In this document: one piece after another, positions 6,624-11,855 of the stretch | Layout of the letters: each line of letters opens with the position of its first letter | Position numbering within the stretch: position 1 is the stretch's first letter | Source of the DNA: an uncultured Eggerthellaceae bacterium | GTDB lineage: Bacteria > Actinomycetota > Coriobacteriia > Coriobacteriales > Eggerthellaceae | Assembly (NCBI GenBank): GCA_946626265.1 | Contig: CAMOUE010000053.1 | Location: 1 to 11,855 of the forward strand | DNA: 11,855 bases | Direction: 5' to 3' | Position numbers and translations under genes: made by a program | The notes under the pieces: model-generated | What the model was told of the DNA's origin: nothing | The model's input: the letters and a program-made list of their open reading frames with translations, nothing else | Databases searched by the model: none

Positions 6624-7217
6624 TGACACCTCTTTCGGCGCCTCCCACTTTCGGGCAGCGGTCCAGTTTCCATCCGCGTCGGTCCCGCATACGTACACGG
6701 CACAGTTGCCGATGTAGGTTGACCAGTAGCTCCCGTTGGAATCGGGCGTCAAGTACTCGAGTGCGCCCTTCAACGCGATGGCGTGCGTCGAGACCAGGAT
6801 GTCCTCGCGAGCGGCGAAGGCGCGGACGTCTTCGAGGAACGACCCCATGCGAGCGACGACGTCGTCGAGCTGCTCCATTCCTTCAGGTGCCGGGTTGTGG
6901 GCGAAGTCCTTGAAGAAGGCCAGCACCTCGGGCGCGGGGTTTTCCAGGCTCATCCCCTCGTACGGGCCGTAGTCCATCTCGATGAGCCGGTCGTCTTCGA
7001 GCTGCGGAACGCCTTCTGCGACTATGTCGGCCGTTTGCCTCGCGCGGATAAGCGGGCTGGCGTAGACGCGCGAGAAACGGACGCCGGCGGCGTCTAGGAG
7101 CGTCCTGGCGTCTTCGGCCTGCTGGATACCCGTGTCGTTCAAGGGTCTGTTGCTTCGCCCCTGCAGTTGCTTGGCGGCGTTTCCCTCCGTTTGCCCATGG
7201 CGGATGATGTAAATCAC
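6237..7217 (-). CDS. Histidine phosphatase fused to COG3603-type ACT-domain protein
   Basis: A 326-residue, two-domain protein. Residues 1-190 are a histidine (phosphoglycerate-mutase-like) phosphatase: IIRHGQTEGN (4-13) with catalytic His7, SPLIRARQTA (54-63), the acidic EMDYGPYEGM (80-89) and STHA (143-146) carrying the second His. Residues about 202-324 match small ACT proteins of the COG3603 type, with GKTDEELSLVCPTRNVP (234-250), AREDGWKAFRIDGVLDFSLI (255-274) and a final ACT unit. ACT domains usually bind amino acids. GTG (7215-7217) is chosen because RHG normally lies at residues 5-8; upstream sequence is not domain-like. At the junction AGAGG lies 5 nt before Met199 (6621-6623), so the ACT part could also be initiated separately. 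It ends 1 bp after the convergent Asn-synthase-like stop. The phosphatase substrate is unknown. Confidence 0.8.
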   Translation of the reverse strand: MIYIIRHGQTEGNAAKQLQGRSNRPLNDTGIQQAEDARTLLDAAGVRFSRVYASPLIRARQTADIVAEGVPQLEDDRLIEMDYGPYEGMSLENPAPEVLAFFKDFAHNPAPEGMEQLDDVVARMGSFLEDVRAFAAREDILVSTHAIALKGALEYLTPDSNGSYWSTYIGNCAVYVCGTDADGNWTAARKWEAPKEVSMENNALKLMKLPYDLTVCKVNSIADVDFSAEILFVGKTDEELSLVCPTRNVPAATVAREDGWKAFRIDGVLDFSLIGILSRVSGVLADNGIGIFAVSTFNTDYILVKTPDFEKAGRALAAAGYDVDAG

Positions 7218-7385
7218 GAGAGCCCCGTTCTGCTTGGTCGACGGGCGCGCTGCCCAAATATGGGACAATGCCCCGACTCCGTTGCCCGAGCTTTTGCAGC
7301 CTCTAGTTCTTGCAGCGCATGATTTCCGAGTCGTCGAATAGAATACCGTTTCAGGTGGATAAGCGAAATCGAGAGAGGACACACC

Positions 7386-7514
7386 ACGAAGATAACGGTT
7401 TTGAACGGAAGTCCGCGCAAGCAGAACACCGATGCGATGGTCGAGGCGTTCGCCGAAGAGGCGAAGGCTGCGGGGCATGAGGTCGAGGTTCGCAAGCTCG
7501 TCAGCAAGCTGTAA
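7386..7514 (+). pseudogene. Flavodoxin / NADPH-dependent FMN reductase stub with lost start codon
   Basis: The frame reads KITVLNGSPRKQNTDAMVEA and then a helix FAEEAKAAGHEVEVRKLVSKL before TAA. This is the first beta strand, phosphate-binding loop (NGSPRKxxNT) and helix of the flavodoxin-like NAD(P)H oxidoreductase family, which normally runs to about 180-200 residues. Only 43 codons remain. A GAGAGG ribosome site sits 7 nt upstream of ACG (7386-7388), exactly where ATG is expected, so the start codon appears mutated. A strong hairpin follows 6 bp after the stop, so the middle and end of the gene may have been deleted while the terminator was kept. Confidence 0.7.
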
Positions 7515-7520
7515 GTCAAG

Positions 7521-7565
7521 AGCGGCCGGGCGCGGCCGGGCTGCGTTCGGCCGCGCCCGGCCGCT
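7521..7565. terminator. Strong GC-rich hairpin, likely bidirectional terminator
   Basis: AGCGGCCGGGCGCGGCCG (7521-7538) pairs perfectly over 18 bp with CGGCCGCGCCCGGCCGCT (7548-7565) across a 9-nt loop. It lies between the flavodoxin stub (plus) and the end of the GNAT gene (minus). On the plus strand only a short TTATAT-type tract follows, so termination strength is inferred from the stem. Confidence 0.65.
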
Positions 7566-7616
7566 TATATAAGCGCGATCAGAGGGCTTCCCTGGCGTGG
7601 GGCAAAAGGCCCAACG

Positions 7617-8177
7617 TCAGGGGAGGCGCCTTTCCGACGCGTTCGAGTCGCCCCGCATATACGCGTAGTTGATTTTGTCGTGCTTCGTTCCGCCCAGTTC
7701 AAGCCCGCCATCCTCTCGGCCTGATTGCTTCATGCCGGCTTTTTCCAGCGCCCGTTGCGAGCCGATGTTGTCTGCAGAGCACCAGGCGGTGACGGTGGCG
7801 ATTCCCTCCTCGTCTGCCAGATAGCGCAGGGCAGCGGAAAGGGCTTCGGTGGCGAAGCCCTTTCCCCACGAGGCTTCCTCTATGCTCACGCCGATTTCGA
7901 TAGTGTTCTTCTCGGCGTCGTAATCGTAGGCGCCGACGGTTCCGACCAGCTTTCCTGTGTATTCGATTGCCCACCCGTAGAAATGCGGGTCTTCGTAGCT
8001 CGCCATGAAATGCGACACGGTCTTCTCGGCGTCCTCCAACGTTGCGTACGGGTTCCATCCCGAGTGCTCGTACATGGCTTTGTTCAGGCCAAAGTTCTCG
8101 TGCAGCTCCTTGGCGTCTTTCGCCACGTGGCGGCGCAGCGAGAGGCGCGGTGTTTTCAGCTCGATGGTGCCGGGCAT
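7617..8177 (-). CDS. RimJ/RimL-type GNAT N-acetyltransferase
   Basis: A 186-residue protein of the Acetyltransf_3 type. It opens IELKTPRLSLRRHVAKDAKE (5-24), the standard beta1 start of this group. The acetyl-CoA loop is seen as SWGKGFATEALSAAL (103-117) and the C-terminal signature as NIGSQRALEKAGM (137-149). Such enzymes move an acetyl group from acetyl-CoA to protein N-termini, antibiotics or small amines; the substrate cannot be read from sequence. The length is normal for the family. The ATG start is supported by GGAG 5 nt upstream. It ends towards the 18-bp hairpin at 7521-7565, and a small GGGC-CTTTT-GCCC hairpin lies just past its stop. It is divergent from the zinc-ribbon gene with 218 bp between them, so it has its own promoter. 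Confidence 0.88.
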   Translation of the reverse strand: MPGTIELKTPRLSLRRHVAKDAKELHENFGLNKAMYEHSGWNPYATLEDAEKTVSHFMASYEDPHFYGWAIEYTGKLVGTVGAYDYDAEKNTIEIGVSIEEASWGKGFATEALSAALRYLADEEGIATVTAWCSADNIGSQRALEKAGMKQSGREDGGLELGGTKHDKINYAYMRGDSNASERRLP

Positions 8178-8361
8178 GTCTTCTCCGTCTGTCGGTGCTT
8201 GCTTTTCTTGCTGATTCTAGATTATGGGGCTGTCTCCGTTGGACGCGATGGCCGTCTCCGTCGGACACAATGAAAACCTCCGCGAACCGCCGGCTTTGTC
8301 GGCCAGCTTTTGCCGGTGGCATTTTCCGCTCGGACTATGCCGACGGCGTTTCAAGAACGGC

Positions 8362-8367
8362 TATTAT
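8362..8367 (+). promoter_or_regulatory. Candidate -10 box for the zinc-ribbon gene
   Basis: TATTAT matches TATAAT at five of six positions and lies 29 nt before the ATG, giving a leader of about 20 nt containing the GGAGG ribosome site. No clear -35 element is seen. Confidence 0.3.
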
Positions 8368-8395
8368 TGGTACATCGAACAGAACGGAGGGCGAT

Positions 8396-10087
8396 ATGTA
8401 CTGTGCTTCTTGCGGCAAAGAGCTCAAAGATGGTGACCGTTTCTGCAGCGCATGCGGAGCGCTCGCAACCGGGAGCGGCGGGCCCGCAGCCGGGAGCGGC
8501 GAGCCCGCAGCCGGAAGCGGCGAGCCTGCACGCGCATTCGGGGCGGCCGTGAGCGAGAACGGTGCCCGAGGCTCCCTGGACGCGGTGGAAGCCGATGGTG
8601 GGCAGCTGCGCAAGAAGCCGTCGCCTTTGATGATTGCGGTCGTCGCGCTGGTCCTGGTCGCGGTCGTCGCGCTGGTCGCCGTGCTCGTCACGCAGCAGGC
8701 GGCCCGAAACGAGCAGGTTGCTGGCCAGGTGTCGCAGGCGGGCTCGCCCACGTCCGGGGCGTCGTCCGAGGCGTCGCCGGTGCTCGTATCCGGGGCTTCG
8801 TCCGAAGCGTCGTCGGCGCTGACCGAGGAGGAGCGCGCCATTGCGTCGCTCGACGGCTGGTGGGAGAGCGTCCATCACGAAAACGGCTATCGGGCGGCGT
8901 TCGGCAACGTGCACGATGGCGTCATCGACTGGTACAACAGCAACGACGCGGGCACCGAGGTGGCATACTCGAGCACGGCCCGCATTACGAAGGCGGAGCG
9001 GTTTGCGGAAAACGGCGCGGAAGGCTGGCGATTCTTCACCGACACATCTCCGGACGAGTCGTGGGCATACTACGAGGTGGACGGCAACGAGAACGAACTG
9101 CCCATATACAAGGTTGCCTTCGGGTACGGCGTCGTCGACCAGGAAAACTACAACATCTACTCGGTCGAGAGGTACGGCATGGCCCGAATTGCCGACGACA
9201 GCCCGGCCGGCAGCTCTGCGCTTTTCGCGCAGGCTCAGGCGCTTGCCGAGGAACGCTCGGCGCAATCCGCCGCCGCCCAAAGCGGCGATGGGGCGCAGGG
9301 CGGCGCTGAAAGCTCTGGCCAGGCAAAAGATGATGGCGCTGACGGCTTCGATCAGGCGAAGGCCGAGGCGGAGGCGAGGGCTTCCGCCGAGGCAGCCGGC
9401 AAGACGGTGCTTGAAGGCACCGTGTTCATCGGCATGGAAGGCGATTGGGCGCAGATGGAGGGGCTGCAGCGGGCCCCTAATCCCGGCAGCAGCTTCACAT
9501 ACGTGGGCCTGATACTGGACGAGCCTGCGACGGTGAGCGCCCGCAACGCCGACGGTGGGACGGTGCGAGAGAAACCGTACGTGGAGCGCTCTGGCGTGTA
9601 CGTCTTGCTCGGCAGCGACTACAACAGCGATGTCGTCGATCGGTGGGCACCTTACGATGGCCAGCGGGCTAGCGTCGCATTTTCCGATTTCGAGTCCTTT
9701 TCAGACAGCCTCGGTGTGCTGTTCGCCTTCAGGGGATCGGGCGAGCGCATAGCCCCGCTAGCCGAATCGGATGCGGCCGCCGCTGCTGCCGTGAGCGCCT
9801 CGGGTGGTGATTTCGTATTGGCTGATTCGTCTACCAGGAGTTACTCGCGCAGCGAGCTCGAGGCGCTCGACAACCATTCGCTGTTCCTCGCGCGCAACGA
9901 GATCTTCGCGCGGCACGGCTGCGGCTTCAGGACGCCCGAGTTGCGGGATCGGTTCGGCTCGATGTCGTGGTACAGCGAGGATATTCCCGCCGGGACGTAC
10001 GGCACCGAGATGCTCAACGATGTCGAGAGGAGCAACGTCGAGCTCATGAAGGCGATCGAGACGGAGCGGAACTCCCCGTACTTGTAG
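8396..10087 (+). CDS. Zinc-ribbon, single-pass membrane protein with YARHG domain
   Basis: A 563-residue protein. The N-terminus MYCASCGKELKDGDRFCSAC holds a CxxC-x10-CxxC zinc ribbon (Cys 3, 6, 17, 20). A threefold Ala-Gly-Ser-Gly-Glu-Pro linker follows, then one membrane helix (78-98), which puts the rest outside the cell. Outside are a Ser/Ala linker with repeated SGASSEAS, a folded segment (about 145-265) rich in Trp and Tyr, an Ala/Glu/Gln-rich stretch likely to be coiled coil (276-336), a second beta-rich domain (337-450) and a YARHG domain (about 484-535, core LFLARNEIFARHGCGF). YARHG domains occur in extracellular bacterial proteins of unknown role. The ATG is set by GGAGG 5 nt upstream; the frame is open further 5' but without domain content. 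The XRE gene follows after 49 bp. The ligand is unknown. Confidence 0.85.
   Translation: MYCASCGKELKDGDRFCSACGALATGSGGPAAGSGEPAAGSGEPARAFGAAVSENGARGSLDAVEADGGQLRKKPSPLMIAVVALVLVAVVALVAVLVTQQAARNEQVAGQVSQAGSPTSGASSEASPVLVSGASSEASSALTEEERAIASLDGWWESVHHENGYRAAFGNVHDGVIDWYNSNDAGTEVAYSSTARITKAERFAENGAEGWRFFTDTSPDESWAYYEVDGNENELPIYKVAFGYGVVDQENYNIYSVERYGMARIADDSPAGSSALFAQAQALAEERSAQSAAAQSGDGAQGGAESSGQAKDDGADGFDQAKAEAEARASAEAAGKTVLEGTVFIGMEGDWAQMEGLQRAPNPGSSFTYVGLILDEPATVSARNADGGTVREKPYVERSGVYVLLGSDYNSDVVDRWAPYDGQRASVAFSDFESFSDSLGVLFAFRGSGERIAPLAESDAAAAAAVSASGGDFVLADSSTRSYSRSELEALDNHSLFLARNEIFARHGCGFRTPELRDRFGSMSWYSEDIPAGTYGTEMLNDVERSNVELMKAIETERNSPYL
8465..8527 (+). repeat. 21-bp tandem repeat, three copies
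   Basis: Three head-to-tail copies (8465-8485, 8486-8506, 8507-8527) of a unit close to GCAGCCGGGAGCGGCGAGCC plus one base, with a few substitutions. They encode the flexible linker A(A/T)GSG(E/G)P x3 between zinc ribbon and membrane helix. The unit keeps the reading frame. Confidence 0.9.
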
Positions 10088-10102
10088 CCTGCTCCCGTGA
10101 CG

Positions 10103-10108
10103 TATAGT
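10103..10108 (+). promoter_or_regulatory. Candidate -10 box for the XRE regulator
   Basis: TATAGT matches TATAAT at five of six positions and lies 29 nt before the ATG. A weak TTGTAG is found 15 nt upstream, inside the end of the YARHG gene. This suggests that the regulator can be transcribed on its own as well as by read-through. Confidence 0.35.
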
Positions 10109-10136
10109 TGTGCTAAGCAATGGGGGAGGCGATGCC

Positions 10137-10604
10137 ATGGGCAAGAAACTGGGCAACCTTATCAAATCCGCACGCGCGAATGCGGGTTTCACTCAAGACC
10201 AGCTGGCCAAGAAGGTGAACGGTGTCACCGCTTCTGACATCGGGCGTTACGAGCGCGGTGAGGCGGAGCCGACGGTCCAGGTCGTCAAGGACATCGCGAA
10301 AGCCTGTGGCGTTACGCAGAAGTCGCTTCTGGACGCGATGCCGAAATCGTCTGCGCGAACGTCGTCGACGAGCAAGCCCGGATCGTCGTCGTCCTCGTCT
10401 TCGTCGGCTGCGAAATCGACCATGCGGGTGACGGCGACGGAGAAACGCCTCGTGGAGCTGTACCGGGCAGCCGATTCTGACACGCGCAAGAGGGCGCTGG
10501 CCATCCTGCGTGGAAATGACGATGCGGGCGGGGTGCTCCCCGATGTCAACGATGTTCTTTCCGGTCTTGGAGACATCCTGATCGACGTCCTCAAAAAGAA
10601 GTAG
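10137..10604 (+). CDS. XRE-family helix-turn-helix regulator
   Basis: A 155-residue DNA-binding protein. Residues 4-68 form a Cro/C1-type HTH: LIKSARANAGFTQDQLAKKV (8-27), then SDIGRYERGEAEPTVQVV (33-50) with the usual recognition-helix and RYERGxxxP pattern. A Ser-rich linker follows (71-94, including eight Ser in a row), then a C-terminal helical part TATEKRLVELYRAADSDTRK (99-118) and a hydrophobic tail DVLSGLGDILIDVLKKK. The C-terminal half could serve for dimer formation; no ligand domain is recognised. ATG 10137 is preceded by GGGGAGG at 7 nt; a GTG at 10110 would add nine residues and lacks such a site. It follows the YARHG gene by 49 bp on the same strand and may regulate it. Confidence 0.88.
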   Translation: MGKKLGNLIKSARANAGFTQDQLAKKVNGVTASDIGRYERGEAEPTVQVVKDIAKACGVTQKSLLDAMPKSSARTSSTSKPGSSSSSSSSAAKSTMRVTATEKRLVELYRAADSDTRKRALAILRGNDDAGGVLPDVNDVLSGLGDILIDVLKKK

Positions 10605-10638
10605 ATCTTAGAGCATGTCAGGCGGCTTGCCGTCGCAT

Positions 10639-10658
10639 CGGGCGGTTCGCGCCCGTTT
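10639..10658 (+). terminator. Short terminator-like hairpin after the XRE gene
   Basis: CGGGCG (10639-10644) and CGCCCG (10650-10655) form a perfect 6-bp stem with loop GTTCG, followed by TTT. It lies between two convergent genes. The T-run is short, so efficiency is uncertain. Confidence 0.5.
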
Positions 10659-10696
10659 GCCTGCAACTGCGCTGCCAGGTGCCGGTTGCCACCGAT

Positions 10697-11254
10697 TCAT
10701 TGTTCTTCGTTGCCTGAAGCTGCCTTGTAGGCTTCGAGCAAGGCGGCCGGCATGCATGCGAACATGGCGGCGGCGAGCTGTTCGGGCGTAGATTCGATGC
10801 CCCCGCGGAGCCAGTCCGTCACGCATCCCACGTTGCCATGTGCGAAATGCCGCGCTTCGAAGGCGCGCTCGCGCGAGAGCGCTGTCACGCCCAAATGCCG
10901 TTTGAGGGCTGCTTCGTTGGCCTCGACGCTGAATTGCAGCAGGTAGCGCTCGATTGAGTTTTGGGAGTCTTCCTCGAAAGCGCGCCGATAGAAATCGCGT
11001 CGCCCCCACAGTTTACGATGCGCCTCGGCGTAGAACTCGACTGTGTAGGGCGAGAACGTTTCGGCTGCTGCCTCCTGGTCCTGCTCGAACATCCAGGCGA
11101 CGAGATCGTATTTGTCCTTGAAGTGGTAATAGAACACGCGTCGTTCCACTTCGCAGCGGGCGCAGAGGTCAGCCACGCGGACTTTTGACAGGGGGATGCG
11201 CGCCATCATGCGCTCGAGTTCGTCGGCAAACATGCGCTTGGTGTTCCTGGCCAT
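10697..11254 (-). CDS. TetR-family transcriptional regulator
   Basis: A 185-residue protein. The N-terminal HTH reads LSKVRVADLCARCEVERRVF (22-41) then YYHFKDKYDLVAWMF (42-56), the standard TetR pattern with FYxHFxxKxxL. The C-terminal part is helical. Its end, VTDWLRGGIESTPEQLAAAM, resembles the C-terminal domain of DhaS-like TetR regulators, so an effector pocket is expected but the ligand is unknown. The ATG at 11254 is supported by AAAGGA 8 nt upstream. It lies downstream of the CocE/NonD-like hydrolase on the same strand with 73 bp between, and a palindrome in that gap could be its own operator. Control of the hydrolase operon is inferred from position only. Confidence 0.88.
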   Translation of the reverse strand: MARNTKRMFADELERMMARIPLSKVRVADLCARCEVERRVFYYHFKDKYDLVAWMFEQDQEAAAETFSPYTVEFYAEAHRKLWGRRDFYRRAFEEDSQNSIERYLLQFSVEANEAALKRHLGVTALSRERAFEARHFAHGNVGCVTDWLRGGIESTPEQLAAAMFACMPAALLEAYKAASGNEEQ

Positions 11255-11281
11255 GGCTCGGTCCTTTGCAAAGGGTCTTCG

Positions 11282-11303
11282 ATACCGTACATATTAGCGG
11301 TAT
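11282..11303. promoter_or_regulatory. Candidate TetR operator (interrupted palindrome)
   Basis: ATACCG (11282-11287) and CGGTAT (11298-11303) are perfect inverted arms separated by 10 bp, 28 bp upstream of the TetR start. On the minus strand the spacer contains TAATAT, a possible -10 box, so a bound dimer would block this promoter. The size (22 bp) suits TetR dimers. Confidence 0.5.
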
Positions 11304-11327
11304 GTGCAGTCGAAGATGTTGCCTGCT

Positions 11328-11855
11328 TTAGAAGATCGGATGGGTCGGATGCGCGGTCTCGTCCACAACGAACACCGTATCGTCGTCGTATTTCGGCGGG
11401 ATAACCGGGATCTGCAGGTAGGACTCGTAGCGCCCGCCCGTGTGGAACACGTGCTCGCCCTTGTTGTCGGTCTCCCAGACGAGCGGCTCGATCCAATGCG
11501 GGTCGCGGATGTAGCGCCCAGCGACATGCACGCGGATGGTCTCGCCGGCATGCCAGATGCGGCTCGTGGGGTTGATCTCGACGTCGATCGGCACGATTTC
11601 GCCCGCGGACAGTTTCAGCTCGCGGCGGTGCGCCTGCACGGGCTGGAAATCGCTCGAGAGCTCGGGGTCGAGTTCGCGGTGCGACACGCGCATCTTGCCC
11701 CAGGCGCCCGGGTGCGGAGCCGTGCCGTCGAAGATGGTGACGGGCTGCTCGACGCCGCTGCGCGAGAGCTTCTTCACGGTGACGAACAGGTCCATGTCGT
11801 CGTGGCCGTCGGCCTCGACCCAAGCGTGCAGCTTCATGTAGCCGGTGAGCTCGGT
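11328..11855 (-). CDS. CocE/NonD-family hydrolase, C-terminal PepX_C domain (partial)
   Basis: The last 175 residues of a gene entering from the right edge. The visible part begins TELTGYMKLHAWVEADGHDD and continues MDLFVTVKKLS, the opening strands of the X-Pro dipeptidyl-peptidase C-terminal jelly roll. Further typical strands are SHRELDPELSS, INPTSRIWHAGETIRVHVAG (an I-x-PTSxxxxxGxxIRVxVxG pattern) and the end DDDTVFVVDETAHPTHPIF. In this family an N-terminal alpha/beta-hydrolase holds the Ser-Asp-His triad; it lies outside the window, so activity and specificity cannot be judged. The C-terminal domain completes the substrate pocket. TetR follows 73 bp downstream on the same strand. Confidence 0.85.
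   Translation of the reverse strand, partial: TELTGYMKLHAWVEADGHDDMDLFVTVKKLSRSGVEQPVTIFDGTAPHPGAWGKMRVSHRELDPELSSDFQPVQAHRRELKLSAGEIVPIDVEINPTSRIWHAGETIRVHVAGRYIRDPHWIEPLVWETDNKGEHVFHTGGRYESYLQIPVIPPKYDDDTVFVVDETAHPTHPIF

Noticed and set aside
8351..9280. 309-residue minus-strand ORF opposite the YARHG gene
   Set aside because: Low-complexity Arg/Gly composition and no ribosome site; the plus-strand gene explains the stretch.
1..11855. Prophage, transposon or integron
   Set aside because: No integrase, transposase, terminal inverted repeats or phage structural genes were found on either strand.

Overview
The window is GC-rich, densely coding bacterial DNA. Codon use, GC-rich third positions and the gene mix point to an actinomycetote of the class Coriobacteriia, most likely an Eggerthellaceae-type gut bacterium. 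The gene mix includes a YARHG/zinc-ribbon membrane protein, a COG3603-type ACT protein, a CocE/NonD-like hydrolase with a TetR regulator, and a Nif11-type peptide precursor. The class is a fair inference; genus and family are guesses.

Layout. (1) 1-580, minus: the N-terminal 193 residues of a DUF1295/steroid 5-alpha-reductase-like membrane protein that runs off the left edge. (2) 816-1010, plus: a 64-residue Nif11-leader RiPP-type precursor with a strong ribosome site and no recognisable modification enzyme beside it. (3) 4586 down to 1023, minus: two unusual transporter-like genes in tandem. The first joins a degenerate RsbW-like (GHKL/anti-sigma fold) domain to an SDF-family symporter whose main substrate and sodium residues look replaced. 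The second joins an extracytoplasmic propeller-like domain to a six-helix MFS-like module, but is broken by a frameshift near 2680-2700 and an in-frame amber at 2130-2132. A short well-formed reading frame (2875-2976) lies just past the symporter stop in another frame. (4) 4587-4918: a divergent intergenic region with a 13-bp palindrome and two tandem hairpins ahead of the next gene. (5) 4919-6235, plus: an asparagine-synthase-like ATP-PPi enzyme that lacks the catalytic part of the glutaminase domain. (6) 7217-6237, minus: a histidine phosphatase fused in frame to a COG3603-type ACT protein. (7) 7386-7514, plus: the stub of a flavodoxin/NADPH-FMN-reductase gene whose ATG has become ACG, followed by an 18-bp perfect hairpin. 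(8) 8177-7617, minus: a RimJ/RimL-type GNAT acetyltransferase. (9) 8396-10604, plus: a zinc-ribbon/TM/YARHG surface protein followed by an XRE-type regulator. (10) 11254-10697, minus: a TetR-family regulator with a palindrome upstream, behind the C-terminal domain of a CocE/NonD-family hydrolase that enters from the right edge (11855-11328).

How the parts may work together. Most genes look like independent accessory functions. The exception is the 4586-1023 tandem, where two neighbouring transporter folds each carry an N-terminal domain of a sensory or signalling kind. This suggests a sensing role (transceptor-like) rather than simple uptake. The same stretch and its surroundings hold several damaged genes (propeller-MFS, flavodoxin stub, N-truncated Asn synthase, possible symporter tail frameshift), so it looks like an accessory region in decay. 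Sequencing indels could account for some of the frameshifts but not for the ATG-to-ACG change. No tRNA, rRNA, CRISPR array, transposase or integrase was seen.
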